Part shown: positions 36,598-45,268 of the stretch, piece after piece | Layout: each line of letters begins with the position of its first letter | Numbering within the stretch: position 1 is the stretch's first letter | Source: Comamonadaceae bacterium | GTDB lineage: Bacteria > Pseudomonadota > Gammaproteobacteria > Burkholderiales > Burkholderiaceae_C | Length of the DNA: 46,965 nucleotides | Assembly (NCBI GenBank): GCA_947450895.1 | Contig: CANFWT010000013.1 | Location: forward strand, 1-46,965 | Direction: 5' to 3' | Notes under the pieces: model-generated | What the model was told of the DNA's origin: nothing | What the model saw: the letters and a program-made list of their open reading frames with translations, nothing else | Database searches by the model: none | Program-made: the position numbers and the translations under genes

Positions 36598-37827
36598 ATG
36601 GCCCGAGAATACAAAGACTTAGTCGTCGGTTTAGACATCGGCACCGCCAAGGTCATGGCGGTGGTGGCCGAGGTTTTGCCCGGGGGCACCTTGCGGCTGG
36701 CGGGCTTTGGCTCGGCGCCCAGCAACGGACTCAAGCGCGGCGTGGTGGTCAATATCGACGCCACGGTGCACAGCATCCAGCAGGCGCTCAAAGAAGCCGA
36801 GCTGATGGCCGATTGCAAAATCACGCGCGTCTACACCGGCATTACCGGCAGCCACATCCGCGGCATCAACTCCAGCGGCATGGTGGCCATCAAGGACCGT
36901 GAGGTGACACAGGCCGACGTAACCCGCGTGGTGGAAACCGCCAAGGCCATCCATATTTCCAGCGACCAACGCCTACTGCTGGTGGAGCCGCAAGAGTTCA
37001 TCATCGACGGCCAGGATGTGAAAGAGCCCATCGGCATGAGCGGCATGCGCCTGGAGGCCAAGGTGCACATCGTCACCGGGGCGCAAAGCGCGGCGGAAAA
37101 CATCATCAAATGCGTGCGCCGCTGCGGCTTGGAAGTGGAGCAACTCATGCTCAACCCGCTGGCCAGCAGCCTGTCGGTACTGACGGAAGACGAGCGCGAA
37201 CTCGGCGTGGCGCTGGTGGACATTGGCGCAGGCACCACCGACATCGCCATCTTCACCAACGGGGCCATCCGCCACACCGCGGTAATCCCGATCGCCGGGG
37301 ACCTGATCACCAGCGACATCGCCATGGCGCTGCGCACGCCCACCAAGGACGCGGAGGAGATCAAGGTCGAGAGCGGCCACGCCAAGCAGGTGCTGGTGGA
37401 CCCCGATGTGCAAGTGGAAGTGCCCGGCCTGGGCGACCGCAGCCCGCGCATGCTCAGCCGCCAGGCGCTCGCTGGCGTGATCGAGCCGCGCATTGAAGAA
37501 ATCTTCACCCTGGTCAACCAGGTGATGCGCGAGTCGGGCTTTGAAGAAGTGCTGTCCTCGGGCATCGTGCTCACGGGTGGCAGCTGCGTCATGCCAGGCA
37601 TGGTGGAGCTGGGCGAAGACATTTTTCTCAAGCCCGTGCGCAGGGGTGTGCCGCTTTATGGTGGCGCCCTGGCCGACATGGTGGCCCAGCCGCGTGCTGC
37701 CACGGTCATGGGTTTTTTAGAAGAGGCCCGCATCGCACGCATGCGCGGCATCAAGGTGGCGCAAAAAGGTGGCTCGGTCAAGAGCGCTTTTGGCCAAATC
37801 CGCGATTTCTTTGCCGGGAACTTTTAA
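36598..37827 (+). CDS. ftsA: Cell division protein FtsA
   Basis: 409 residues, actin-like ATPase that tethers FtsZ to the membrane. DLVVGLDIGTAKVMAVVAEV at the start is phosphate loop 1, LVDIGAGTTDIAIF near residue 205 is phosphate loop 2, and GIVLTGGSCVMPGMVEL near 322 is the adenosine motif. The C-terminus GGSVKSAFGQIRDFFAGNF is the amphipathic membrane-targeting helix. The stop codon TAA is followed at once by an ATG that opens a 51-codon frame leading to ftsZ. Confidence 0.97.
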   Translation: MAREYKDLVVGLDIGTAKVMAVVAEVLPGGTLRLAGFGSAPSNGLKRGVVVNIDATVHSIQQALKEAELMADCKITRVYTGITGSHIRGINSSGMVAIKDREVTQADVTRVVETAKAIHISSDQRLLLVEPQEFIIDGQDVKEPIGMSGMRLEAKVHIVTGAQSAAENIIKCVRRCGLEVEQLMLNPLASSLSVLTEDERELGVALVDIGAGTTDIAIFTNGAIRHTAVIPIAGDLITSDIAMALRTPTKDAEEIKVESGHAKQVLVDPDVQVEVPGLGDRSPRMLSRQALAGVIEPRIEEIFTLVNQVMRESGFEEVLSSGIVLTGGSCVMPGMVELGEDIFLKPVRRGVPLYGGALADMVAQPRAATVMGFLEEARIARMRGIKVAQKGGSVKSAFGQIRDFFAGNF

Positions 37828-37983
37828 ATGCACCAGCCCGTAGCACCACACCGCTGGCAGTTGCGCCACGCCCTGTCTTTGTGGATGGCGCGCGCCGGGC
37901 CGCCTCCTGCTGTCCGCCTGCCCCTGAATTTCCCCTCATTTTCTTTTTTTACCGTTTGCAAAACCACTAGGAGCTCCGTATGA
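37828..37983 (+). CDS. Possible 51-residue small ORF filling the ftsA-ftsZ gap
   Basis: An ATG directly after the ftsA TAA opens a frame of 51 codons whose TGA overlaps the ftsZ ATG (ATGA), the junction type used throughout this cluster. The first part is Arg/Ala/Pro-rich (MHQPVAPHRWQLRHALSLWM) and mostly has G or C at third codon positions. The last third is Phe/Ser/Thr-rich and lies over the ftsZ leader, including its AGGAG (37969-37973). No Shine-Dalgarno precedes the ATG, but it could be reached by termination-reinitiation. I recognise no family. It may well be chance. Confidence 0.25.
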   Translation: MHQPVAPHRWQLRHALSLWMARAGPPPAVRLPLNFPSFSFFTVCKTTRSSV

Positions 37984-39269
37984 CCATCGAACTCATTGAA
38001 GACGAATCTTTCAACCAAGGCACTTTGATCAAGGTCATCGGCGTCGGCGGCGGCGGGGGTAACGCGGTGGAGTACATGATCCAGTCTTCGGTCACCGGCG
38101 TGGAATTCATCTGCGCGAACACCGACGCGCAGGCGCTCAACCGCAGCAGCGCACACCGGCGCATTCAGCTAGGCGAAAGCGGTCTGGGCGCCGGCAGCCG
38201 CCCTGACAAGGGGCGCCAGTCCGCCGAACAGGCCGAGGCCGACATCCGCATAGCGCTCGAAGGCGCCAACATGCTGTTCATCACCGCAGGCATGGGCGGG
38301 GGCACCGGAACAGGGGCTGCGCCCATCATCGCCAAAGTGGCCAAGGAAATGGGTATCTTGACCGTCGGCGTAGTGACCAAGCCTTTCGAGTTTGAAGGCG
38401 GCCCCCGCATGAAAAATGCCGATGCCGGACTGGCAGAGCTGGAAAGCAATGTGGACTCGCTGATCGTGGTGCTCAACGAAAAGCTGCTCGAGGTGTTGGG
38501 TGACGACATCAGCCAGGACGAGGCATTTGCCTATGCGAACGATGTGCTGAAAAACGCCGTGGGCGGCATTGCCGAAATCATCAACGTGCCTGGCCACGTG
38601 AACGTCGACTTTGAAGACGTACGTACCGTCATGAGCGAGCAAGGCAAAGCCATGATGGGCACCGCCTTGGCCAAGGGCCCGGACCGCGCCCGCATCGCCG
38701 CCGAGCAGGCCGTGGCCTGCCCGCTGCTCGAAGGCATTGACCTCTCAGGTGCCAAAGGCGTGCTGGTACTGATCACCGCGGCCAAAGGCTCGCTCAAGCT
38801 GAGCGAATCCAAGCTGGCGATGAACACCATCCGGGCCTACGCCTCGTCTGAAGCGCATGTTATTTACGGCACCGCCTACGACGACAACCTGGGCGACCAG
38901 GTACGCGTCACCGTAGTAGCCACCGGCTTGGGCCGCCAAGGCAACCACCGCCGCACCGCGCCCCCCCTGCAAGTGTTGCGCACCGGTACCGATAACGTGC
39001 CATTCAACGTGCCTACCCTGCACAACGCCGTCAGCCCCGCCAGCAGCAACCGCAGCGCAAGCACAGCCCCCATGGCCAGCATGGGCACCATGGGTAGCAG
39101 CACCGGTATGGGCGCAAGCGCCGCACCGCAGGCAGACTACGGCAATATGAGCACACCCGCCGTCTGGCGCGGCACCCGCACCTCGGCAGCGCAAAAAGTG
39201 GACGCCCTGTCAAGCGGCGGCATGGACGACTACGAAATCCCAGCCTTCCTGCGCAAGCAGGCCGACTAA
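37980..39269 (+). CDS. ftsZ: Cell division protein FtsZ
   Basis: 429 residues, tubulin-like GTPase that forms the Z ring. The nucleotide loop VGGGGGNAV is near 22-30, and the tubulin signature GGGTGTGAAP is at 106-115. The globular core ends near residue 320. A variable linker of about 95 residues rich in Ala, Ser, Met and Asn follows, then the conserved C-terminal peptide DDYEIPAFLRKQAD at 416-429, which binds FtsA and other partners. AGGAG at 37969-37973 sits six bases before the ATG. A GC-rich tandem repeat follows directly. Confidence 0.98.
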   Translation: MTIELIEDESFNQGTLIKVIGVGGGGGNAVEYMIQSSVTGVEFICANTDAQALNRSSAHRRIQLGESGLGAGSRPDKGRQSAEQAEADIRIALEGANMLFITAGMGGGTGTGAAPIIAKVAKEMGILTVGVVTKPFEFEGGPRMKNADAGLAELESNVDSLIVVLNEKLLEVLGDDISQDEAFAYANDVLKNAVGGIAEIINVPGHVNVDFEDVRTVMSEQGKAMMGTALAKGPDRARIAAEQAVACPLLEGIDLSGAKGVLVLITAAKGSLKLSESKLAMNTIRAYASSEAHVIYGTAYDDNLGDQVRVTVVATGLGRQGNHRRTAPPLQVLRTGTDNVPFNVPTLHNAVSPASSNRSASTAPMASMGTMGSSTGMGASAAPQADYGNMSTPAVWRGTRTSAAQKVDALSSGGMDDYEIPAFLRKQAD

Positions 39270-39272
39270 ACG

Positions 39273-39472
39273 TAGCCCCCAGGCTTGTCACTGCGTGTAC
39301 TGCGCCGCCCCCCCAAGGGGGTGCTCCCCAACTTGGGGCGGCCCGGCGCGGGGTCGGTAGCCCCCAGGCTTGTCACTGCGTGTACTGCGCCCCCCCAAGG
39401 GGGTGCTCCCCAACTTGGGGCGGCCCGGCGCGGGGTCGGTAGCCCCCAGGCTTGTCACTGCGTGCACTGCGC
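39273..39472 (+). repeat. GC-rich tandem repeat between ftsZ and lpxC (85 and 82 bp units, plus a partial third)
   Basis: Units begin TAGCCCCCAGGCTTGTCACT at 39273, 39358 and 39440; the first is 85 bp, the second 82 bp (a CCG triplet fewer near its centre), and the third stops after about 33 bp. Each full unit contains the self-complementary runs CCCCC-AA-GGGGG and CCCCAA-C-TTGGGG, which would fold into strong hairpins. Similar GC-rich elements are, from memory, scattered in intergenic regions of Comamonadaceae. Here they may stop transcription leaving ftsZ. No coding sense. Confidence 0.9.
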
Positions 39473-39519
39473 TGGTGAATTTGCAGGTGGTGCTGGCCCG
39501 GCGGGGCCAGTGCTACTTT

Positions 39520-39525
39520 TACAAT
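39520..39525 (+). promoter_or_regulatory. Possible -10 element for lpxC
   Basis: TACAAT ends six bases before the GTG start of lpxC, with no Shine-Dalgarno between them (the spacer is six C residues). TGCTACTTT at 39511-39519 is an overlapping extended -10 candidate. No good -35 is present at 16-18 bases. The spacing would place the transcript start at about the GTG, as proposed for lptM. Confidence 0.35.
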
Positions 39526-39531
39526 CCCCCC

Positions 39532-40455
39532 GTGCTCAAACAAAGAACCCTTACATCCATGACCCGGGCCGTTGGCGTCGGGCTGCATAGCGGCCAGCGG
39601 GTGGAGATCACCTTGCGCCCGGCCGCACCCAACACGGGCATTGTGTTTAGACGGGTCGATTTGCCCCACCCGGTGGACATTGCGGTATCCACCGAGGCGG
39701 TGACTGACACGCGCCTGGCGTCCACACTGTCCTCTGGCGGCGCCAAGGTGCACACGGTAGAGCACCTGATGTCGGCCTGCGCCGGACTGGGCGTGGACAA
39801 CATGGTGGTCGACATCACCGCTGAAGAGGTGCCCATCCTGGACGGCTCGGCCGCGTCATTCGTGTTCTTGCTGCAAAGCGCGGGCATTGAAATGCAGAAC
39901 GCGCCCCGCCGTTTTATCCGCGTCAAGGCGCCCATTAGCGTGCGCGAAGGCGCGCCGGGCAATGAGAAATGGGCCACCTTAGAGCCTTTTCACGGCTTCA
40001 AGCTGACGTTTGAGATTGATTTCAACCACCCGGCGGTGGACTCCACTGGCCAGCGCGTGGAGTTTGACATGAGCGTGGGCTCTTACGCGCGCGACATTGC
40101 ACGCGCCCGCACCTTTGGCTTTACCAAAGACGTCGAAATGATGCGCGCCAATGGCCTGGCCCTGGGCGGCGGCCTGGACAACGCCATCGTGATGGACGAT
40201 TACAAGGTGCTCAACGCCGACGGGTTGCGTTATGACGACGAGTTCGTCAAGCACAAAATCCTCGACGCCATGGGCGACCTCTATATCGTAGGCATGCCGC
40301 TGTTGGCCCATTACCGGGCACACCGCTCAGGCCATGCGCTCAACAACCTGCTGCTGCGCCAGCTCAAAGCCCAGCCCGAGGCCTGGGACGTGGTCACCTT
40401 TGAGGAAGAGCGCAAAGCGCCAGCAGGTTTCGCGCAGCTGGCACCCCAGTGGTAG
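39532..40455 (+). CDS. lpxC: UDP-3-O-acyl-N-acetylglucosamine deacetylase LpxC
   Basis: 307 residues from a GTG at 39532, giving the normal N-terminus [20 protein letters not shown]; the frame stays open upstream through the repeat, but that is not coding. LpxC is the zinc enzyme that commits to lipid A synthesis. Zinc ligands are H78 in HTVEHLMSA and the pair in HKILDAMGD near 237-241, and the catalytic EE is in [13 protein letters not shown]. The last gene of the dcw cluster, as usual in beta- and gammaproteobacteria. It has its own leader after a repeat array and so is probably expressed separately from ftsZ. Confidence 0.96.
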   Translation: MLKQRTLTSMTRAVGVGLHSGQRVEITLRPAAPNTGIVFRRVDLPHPVDIAVSTEAVTDTRLASTLSSGGAKVHTVEHLMSACAGLGVDNMVVDITAEEVPILDGSAASFVFLLQSAGIEMQNAPRRFIRVKAPISVREGAPGNEKWATLEPFHGFKLTFEIDFNHPAVDSTGQRVEFDMSVGSYARDIARARTFGFTKDVEMMRANGLALGGGLDNAIVMDDYKVLNADGLRYDDEFVKHKILDAMGDLYIVGMPLLAHYRAHRSGHALNNLLLRQLKAQPEAWDVVTFEEERKAPAGFAQLAPQW

Positions 40456-40575
40456 GTTGGCGCAAAGCCTCGCAAAGGCCCTCGCTGCTGGCCGCAATAT
40501 CGCTTAAAAATCTGCCTTAAGGGCCTAAAGCCCGGTCCAAGCTGCGCGCTTGCGCTGGCGCACTTTTCGGCCCGC

Positions 40576-40605
40576 CAGCCCACGCTAGCATGTTCGCGTG
40601 GGCTG
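40576..40605 (+). other. 10-bp inverted repeat in the leader of the P-type ATPase gene
   Basis: CAGCCCACGC (40576-40585) and GCGTGGGCTG (40596-40605) are perfectly complementary across a 10-base loop, 35 bases before the ATPase ATG. It could be an RNA hairpin or a dimeric regulator site. An upstream in-frame ATG at 40590 lies in the loop. The rest of the 185-base spacer (40456-40640) shows no clear promoter. Confidence 0.5.
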
Positions 40606-40640
40606 TGGGCGCCTGCGCAGCTGCGGGAGGAAGACGCTTT

Positions 40641-43232
40641 ATGGACCAAGGTGTGGCGCTTGCGCCTGGCCCTTCTCGGACCGCCGACGGACGATGGCAA
40701 GGCTTGGACGCAACGCAAGCGGCGTACCGCTTGCGCATGGACGGCCCCAACGTGCTGCCGGGCAACAGCCCCAAATCGATTCTCGCCATGGGGCGCAGCG
40801 TGCTTGCCGAACCGATGTTTCTGATGCTATTGGCGGCCGGGGGTATTTACTGGTTGTTGGGCGATAGGGCCGAGGCGTGGTTTTTGCTCGGTTTTGTGTG
40901 CATCATCATCGGCATCACGTTATTGCAAGAACGTAAAACCCAGCGCGCGCTGGAAGCCTTACGCGACCTCTCGGCCCCGCGCGCACTGGTCGTGCGGGGC
41001 GGGCAAGCGCAGCGCATCGCGGGGCGTGAGGTGGTTTGCGGCGATATTTTGATATTGCATGAGGGTGACCGGGTCGCTGCCGACGCGCAATTACTGGAGG
41101 GGCAATTGGCGGTGGACGAATCGCTGCTCACGGGTGAATCAGCACCTGTGGCCAAGCGCCCTGACCCTGCGTCTGGTGATGGCCAGTCCGCCGGCACCCG
41201 GCTGTTTGCTGGCACCGTGATTACGCAGGGGATGGCGCAGGCGCGGGTGCTTGCAACGGGTGCAAACACCGAAGTCGGGCGCATTGGCACGGCCCTGCGC
41301 GCAACGACCGAGCCGGCTTCGGGACTGCAGCGCGCCTCCCGTGGCCTGATTCGCAGGCTGATGGTCTTGGCACTTTCCCTGGCCTTGGTTCTGGTGTTGG
41401 TGCGCTGGCTGTGGAATGGCTGGCCCTTGCTGGAGGGCCTGCTATCGGGCATTGCGATGACCATGTCCATGCTTCCCCAGGAAATACCGGTGATCCTCAC
41501 CGTCTTTTTGTCGATGGGCGCCTGGCGCATAGCCAAACAGCGGGTGCTGACCCGGCGTATCTCTGCGGTAGAGGCGCTGGGCGCCATCACCGTGCTGGCG
41601 GTGGACAAGACCGGCACCCTCACGCAAAACCAAATGGACGTGGCCGAACTGGCCATCGGTGGGCAGGTGCTGGGCAATGACGCCAACGCCGCGCTTACCC
41701 CGGCATTTCATGCGCTGGTGCAAGGTGCGCTGCGCGCGACCCCACTGCAAGCTTTTGACCCGATGGAAAAAGCGATCCAGGCGTTTGCGCAGCAGCACCT
41801 GGCCAGCCCAGGCAGGGCGTCCCAAAGCACTGCGCCAACGATGGCGTACGCGCTATCAGCAGACATCACCGCGCTCACCCTGTGCTACCCCGGCGCGCGG
41901 GCGGACACGTACGACTTGGCCAGCAAAGGTGCACCCGAGGCGGTGGCCGACCTGTGCCACTTGTCGGCCCAACGCCTGACTGAGATCCACCACCAGGTGG
42001 AACACATGGCCGAGCGCGGCTTGCGGGTGCTGGGGGTAGCGCAGGGGCAATGGAGCGCAAGCACGTGGCCTGCAAGCCAGCACGCGTTTGACCTGGAGTT
42101 TCTGGGTCTGATCGGCTTTGCCGATCCGCCCCGCCCCCAGGTGGCCGCGGCTATCGCCCAGTGCCGGGCCGCTGGCGTGCGTGTGGTGATGATGACCGGC
42201 GACCATCCGACCACCGCCTTGGCCATTGCCCGCGCCGTGGGCTTGAGCGAGCGCCCCGCCGTCATTACCGGCGCCGAACTGGCCACCCTCGACGATGCCC
42301 AGGTGCGCGATCGCCTTCGCCATGTCGACATCTGCGCGCGGCTGCGGCCAGAGCACAAATTGCGGCTGGTGCGTTTGCTGCAAAGCAGTGGCGAGGTCGT
42401 GGCCATGACGGGTGACGGCGTCAACGACGCGCCAGCGCTCAAGGCTGCCGATGTAGGCATCGCCATGGGCCAGCGCGGTACCGACGTGGCGCGCGAGGCC
42501 GCGTCTCTGGTGCTGATGGACGACAGCTTTTCCAGCATTGTGTCCGCGCTGCGCCAAGGGCGCCAAATTTACGACAACATCGCCAAAGCCACGCGCTTTG
42601 TGTTTGCCGTGCATGTGCCCGTCATCGCGCTGGGCTTGGTGCCTGCACTGTTGCAGTGGCCGGTAGTGCTGCTGCCGGCGCACATTGCGCTGCTCGAGCT
42701 GCTGATAGATCCGGCTTGCTCTTTGGTCTTTGAAGCCGAGCCACCCGCCAAAGACCTGATGCAACGCCCCCCGCGCGCGCGCAGCGCCTCACCTTTTGAG
42801 GCCAGCGCACTGGGCTGCGGTCTGGGCCAAGGCGCAGGCATGGCAGTCGTACTGCTGTGCGCCAACGGCTTGATGCTGCGCCTAGGCTTGAGCGCGCCTG
42901 CCGTGCGGTTTGCGCTTTTTTCTGGCCTGGTGCTGGGCTTGATTGCGCTTGTGTTTGCCAACCGCGATCCGTCTCACGGGTTGGGCGCCACCGTGGCGAC
43001 CAAGAACCTGTGGCTATGGCGCCTGTCGGCCGCAGTGGGCCTGCTCTTGGCAGCCTTGGCCCTGGTGCCGAGCTTGCGCACCCTGCTGCGGTTTGAGTGG
43101 ACGGGTGCGAGCCAAGCCGCCGTGGTGATTGGGATGCTGCTGGCTATCGCGCTGTGGCTTGATCTGCATCGCCGGATTACCGCATTCTGGTTAGCGCGAC
43201 GGGTGGCACGCTCCACGCCAACTCTGCATTAG
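40641..43232 (+). CDS. Cation-translocating P-type ATPase (P2-like)
   Basis: 863 residues from the ATG at 40641, chosen because GGGAGGAAG at 40625-40633 precedes it by seven bases; an ATG at 40590 is in frame but lacks a site. Domain order: N-terminal cation ATPase segment, M1-M2, actuator with TGES at 164-167, M3-M4 with PQEIP at 279-283, phosphorylation site D322 in DKTGT, nucleotide-binding domain, MTGDGVNDAPALKAADVGIAMG hinge, and the C-terminal helices. P2A pumps have PEGLP in M4; PQEIP, with LLELLIDPACSLVFEAEP in M6, marks a bacterial subgroup of uncertain ion. No heavy-metal CPC motif is present. Calcium or another hard cation is a guess. Confidence 0.9.
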   Translation: MDQGVALAPGPSRTADGRWQGLDATQAAYRLRMDGPNVLPGNSPKSILAMGRSVLAEPMFLMLLAAGGIYWLLGDRAEAWFLLGFVCIIIGITLLQERKTQRALEALRDLSAPRALVVRGGQAQRIAGREVVCGDILILHEGDRVAADAQLLEGQLAVDESLLTGESAPVAKRPDPASGDGQSAGTRLFAGTVITQGMAQARVLATGANTEVGRIGTALRATTEPASGLQRASRGLIRRLMVLALSLALVLVLVRWLWNGWPLLEGLLSGIAMTMSMLPQEIPVILTVFLSMGAWRIAKQRVLTRRISAVEALGAITVLAVDKTGTLTQNQMDVAELAIGGQVLGNDANAALTPAFHALVQGALRATPLQAFDPMEKAIQAFAQQHLASPGRASQSTAPTMAYALSADITALTLCYPGARADTYDLASKGAPEAVADLCHLSAQRLTEIHHQVEHMAERGLRVLGVAQGQWSASTWPASQHAFDLEFLGLIGFADPPRPQVAAAIAQCRAAGVRVVMMTGDHPTTALAIARAVGLSERPAVITGAELATLDDAQVRDRLRHVDICARLRPEHKLRLVRLLQSSGEVVAMTGDGVNDAPALKAADVGIAMGQRGTDVAREAASLVLMDDSFSSIVSALRQGRQIYDNIAKATRFVFAVHVPVIALGLVPALLQWPVVLLPAHIALLELLIDPACSLVFEAEPPAKDLMQRPPRARSASPFEASALGCGLGQGAGMAVVLLCANGLMLRLGLSAPAVRFALFSGLVLGLIALVFANRDPSHGLGATVATKNLWLWRLSAAVGLLLAALALVPSLRTLLRFEWTGASQAAVVIGMLLAIALWLDLHRRITAFWLARRVARSTPTLH

Positions 43233-43297
43233 GGTCACGGCTTGCGACGCGCCACCGCACCCGCCGCGCGCAGCGGGCAACCTCTGCGGGCTGCGGC

Positions 43298-43507
43298 TCA
43301 CTTTTGCGCCAAAAAGTGGGCCACCACGGCATTGGCGTGCCCATGGCCGAGTTGATGCGCTGACTTCAGCAGGGCTACATATTCCATATGCTGCCGTTGC
43401 CCGGCGGCGTCGAGAATGGCGAGCCAGTGCGCAATGGGCTTTCCGTATGCCTTCTCAATAGATGGAAAGTACGACGCGGGTCCTTTGATTTTGGTTTCGA
43501 TGGGCAT
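43298..43507 (-). CDS. DUF4287 domain protein
   Basis: 69 residues. It matches the DUF4287 pattern as I know it: KIKGPASYFPSIEKAYGKPI at the start and HMEYVALLKSAHQLGHGHAN then VVAHFLAQK at the end. The family is small, soluble and of unknown function. It diverges from prfC and is convergent with the ATPase gene, 65 bases from its stop. The 129-base spacer to prfC holds a TAAAAT at 43584 that could be a prfC -10 and a GCGCGC-TCC-GCGCGC hairpin at 43600-43614. Confidence 0.85.
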   Translation of the reverse strand: MPIETKIKGPASYFPSIEKAYGKPIAHWLAILDAAGQRQHMEYVALLKSAHQLGHGHANAVVAHFLAQK

Positions 43508-43636
43508 GGGTTCCCCTGAAGTGTTGCCGGTACCGGGGCCTGATCGTACTTCTGGGGCGCAAGCCCGTAATCACCCCCTCCCCTAAAATCACAGGGTCCG
43601 CGCGCTCCGCGCGCCGCCTCCTTGGAAACCCCCGCC

Positions 43637-45268
43637 TTGTCCTTCGCCTCTGAAACCCGCCGCCGCCGCACATTCGCCATCATTTCCCACCCGGATGCGG
43701 GCAAGACCACGCTGACCGAGAAGCTCTTGCTGTTCTCAGGCGCCATCCAGATCGCTGGGTCGGTGAAGGCGCGCAAGGCTTCGCGCCACGCCACCAGCGA
43801 CTGGATGGAGATCGAGAAGCAGCGCGGCATTTCGGTAGCGTCCAGCGTGATGCAAATGGTCTACCGCGACCACGTCATCAACCTGCTGGACACGCCCGGG
43901 CACAAAGACTTCTCCGAAGACACCTACCGCGTGCTCACCGCCGTAGACGCGGCGCTGATGGTGATTGACGCGGCCAACGGCGTGGAGGCGCAGACGCGCC
44001 GGCTGATTGAGGTGTGCCGCCAGCGTAATACGCCCATCATCACCTTCGTCAACAAAATGGACCGCGAGGTGCGCGAGCCGCTGGACATCTTGGACGAGAT
44101 AGAGCGCGAACTCGGCATGCCCTGCGTGCCCATGACCTGGCCGGTGGGCCAGGGCAAGCTGTTTGGCGGCATCATCAACCTGCGCACCCAGGCCATGACG
44201 GTGTTCGAGAGCGGCAGCGAGCGCCTGCCGCAAGACTTTGACGCCATTGCCCTGTCGCACCCCGAGGCGCTGCAACAGCGTTTTGGCTTTGAATGGACCA
44301 GCGCGGTAGAAAGCATGGAGCTGGCCACCGGCGCCTCCCCCGCCTGGGACCACGCCGCCTTTTTGGCGGGCAAGCAAACCCCGGTATTTTTTGGCTCGGG
44401 CGTAAACAACTTTGGCGTGATGGAGGTGCTCGACGCCTTGGTGGACCTGGCCCCGGCGCCGCAAAGCCGCACCAGCACGCTGCTGGTGAACAAGGTGCCA
44501 GTCGTGAAAGTAATGCAGCCGGAGGACGAACAGTTCAGCGGCGTGGTGTTCAAGGTGCAGGCCAATATGGACGCCAACCACCGCGACCGCATTGCCTTTG
44601 TGCGCATGGCCTCGGGCAAGTACACGCCGGGCATGAAGCTCAAGGTCATGCGCACCGCCAAAGAGCTGCGCCCCACCAGCGTGGTCACCTTCATGAGTCA
44701 GCGCCGCGAGGCGGTGGAAGAGGCCTATGCGGGCGACATCGTGGGCTTTACCACCCACGGCGGCGTGCAGCTGGGCGACACCATTACCGACGGTAGCATC
44801 AACCTGCAATACACCGGCCTGCCGTTTTTTGCGCCCGAGCTGTTCATGACCGTGGTGCTGCGCAACCCGCTGCGCACCAAGCAACTGCAACAAGGCCTGG
44901 CGCAGCTGGGCGAAGAAGGCGCCATCCAGGTGTTCAAGCCCGAGATGGGCGGCAATATGCTTTTAGGTGCGGTCGGCCAACTGCAGTTTGAAGTGGTGCA
45001 GCACCGCTTGAAAGGCGAGTACGACGCCGACATTCGCCTGGAAGGCTGCCAGTACACCGGCGCGCGCTGGGTGACGGCCGACACGCCCAAAGAGCTGCAA
45101 GACTTTGTCAACGCTTACCCCCAGCGCATGGCGCGCGACGCGGCCAACACCCTGGCCTATTTGTGCACCAGCCCCTACGACGTGCGCCTGGCGCAAGAGC
45201 GCTTTCCCAAAATCCACTTCCACCCGCTGCGCGAGCACGCCGGCCTGGCGCTGGGCAGCGCGGGTTGA
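43637..45268 (+). CDS. prfC: Peptide chain release factor 3
   Basis: 543 residues from a TTG at 43637, which gives the family-like start SFASETRRRRTFAIISHP; a TTG at 43622 would add five residues. GTPase that recycles RF1 and RF2 after termination. G1 is SHPDAGKTT near residue 17, switch I QRGISVASSVM, G3 DTPGHKDFSED, G4 NKMDR. Domain II (FSGVVFKVQANMD) and the RF3 C-terminal domain (GAVGQLQFEVVQHRLKGEY) follow. A 6-bp GCGCGC hairpin lies just upstream of the start. Its TGA overlaps the TTG start of the MFS gene. Confidence 0.96.
   Translation: MSFASETRRRRTFAIISHPDAGKTTLTEKLLLFSGAIQIAGSVKARKASRHATSDWMEIEKQRGISVASSVMQMVYRDHVINLLDTPGHKDFSEDTYRVLTAVDAALMVIDAANGVEAQTRRLIEVCRQRNTPIITFVNKMDREVREPLDILDEIERELGMPCVPMTWPVGQGKLFGGIINLRTQAMTVFESGSERLPQDFDAIALSHPEALQQRFGFEWTSAVESMELATGASPAWDHAAFLAGKQTPVFFGSGVNNFGVMEVLDALVDLAPAPQSRTSTLLVNKVPVVKVMQPEDEQFSGVVFKVQANMDANHRDRIAFVRMASGKYTPGMKLKVMRTAKELRPTSVVTFMSQRREAVEEAYAGDIVGFTTHGGVQLGDTITDGSINLQYTGLPFFAPELFMTVVLRNPLRTKQLQQGLAQLGEEGAIQVFKPEMGGNMLLGAVGQLQFEVVQHRLKGEYDADIRLEGCQYTGARWVTADTPKELQDFVNAYPQRMARDAANTLAYLCTSPYDVRLAQERFPKIHFHPLREHAGLALGSAG

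Noticed and set aside
39273..39472. CRISPR array
   Set aside because: Units are contiguous with no unique spacers, and no cas genes are present; the same holds for 9669-9853.
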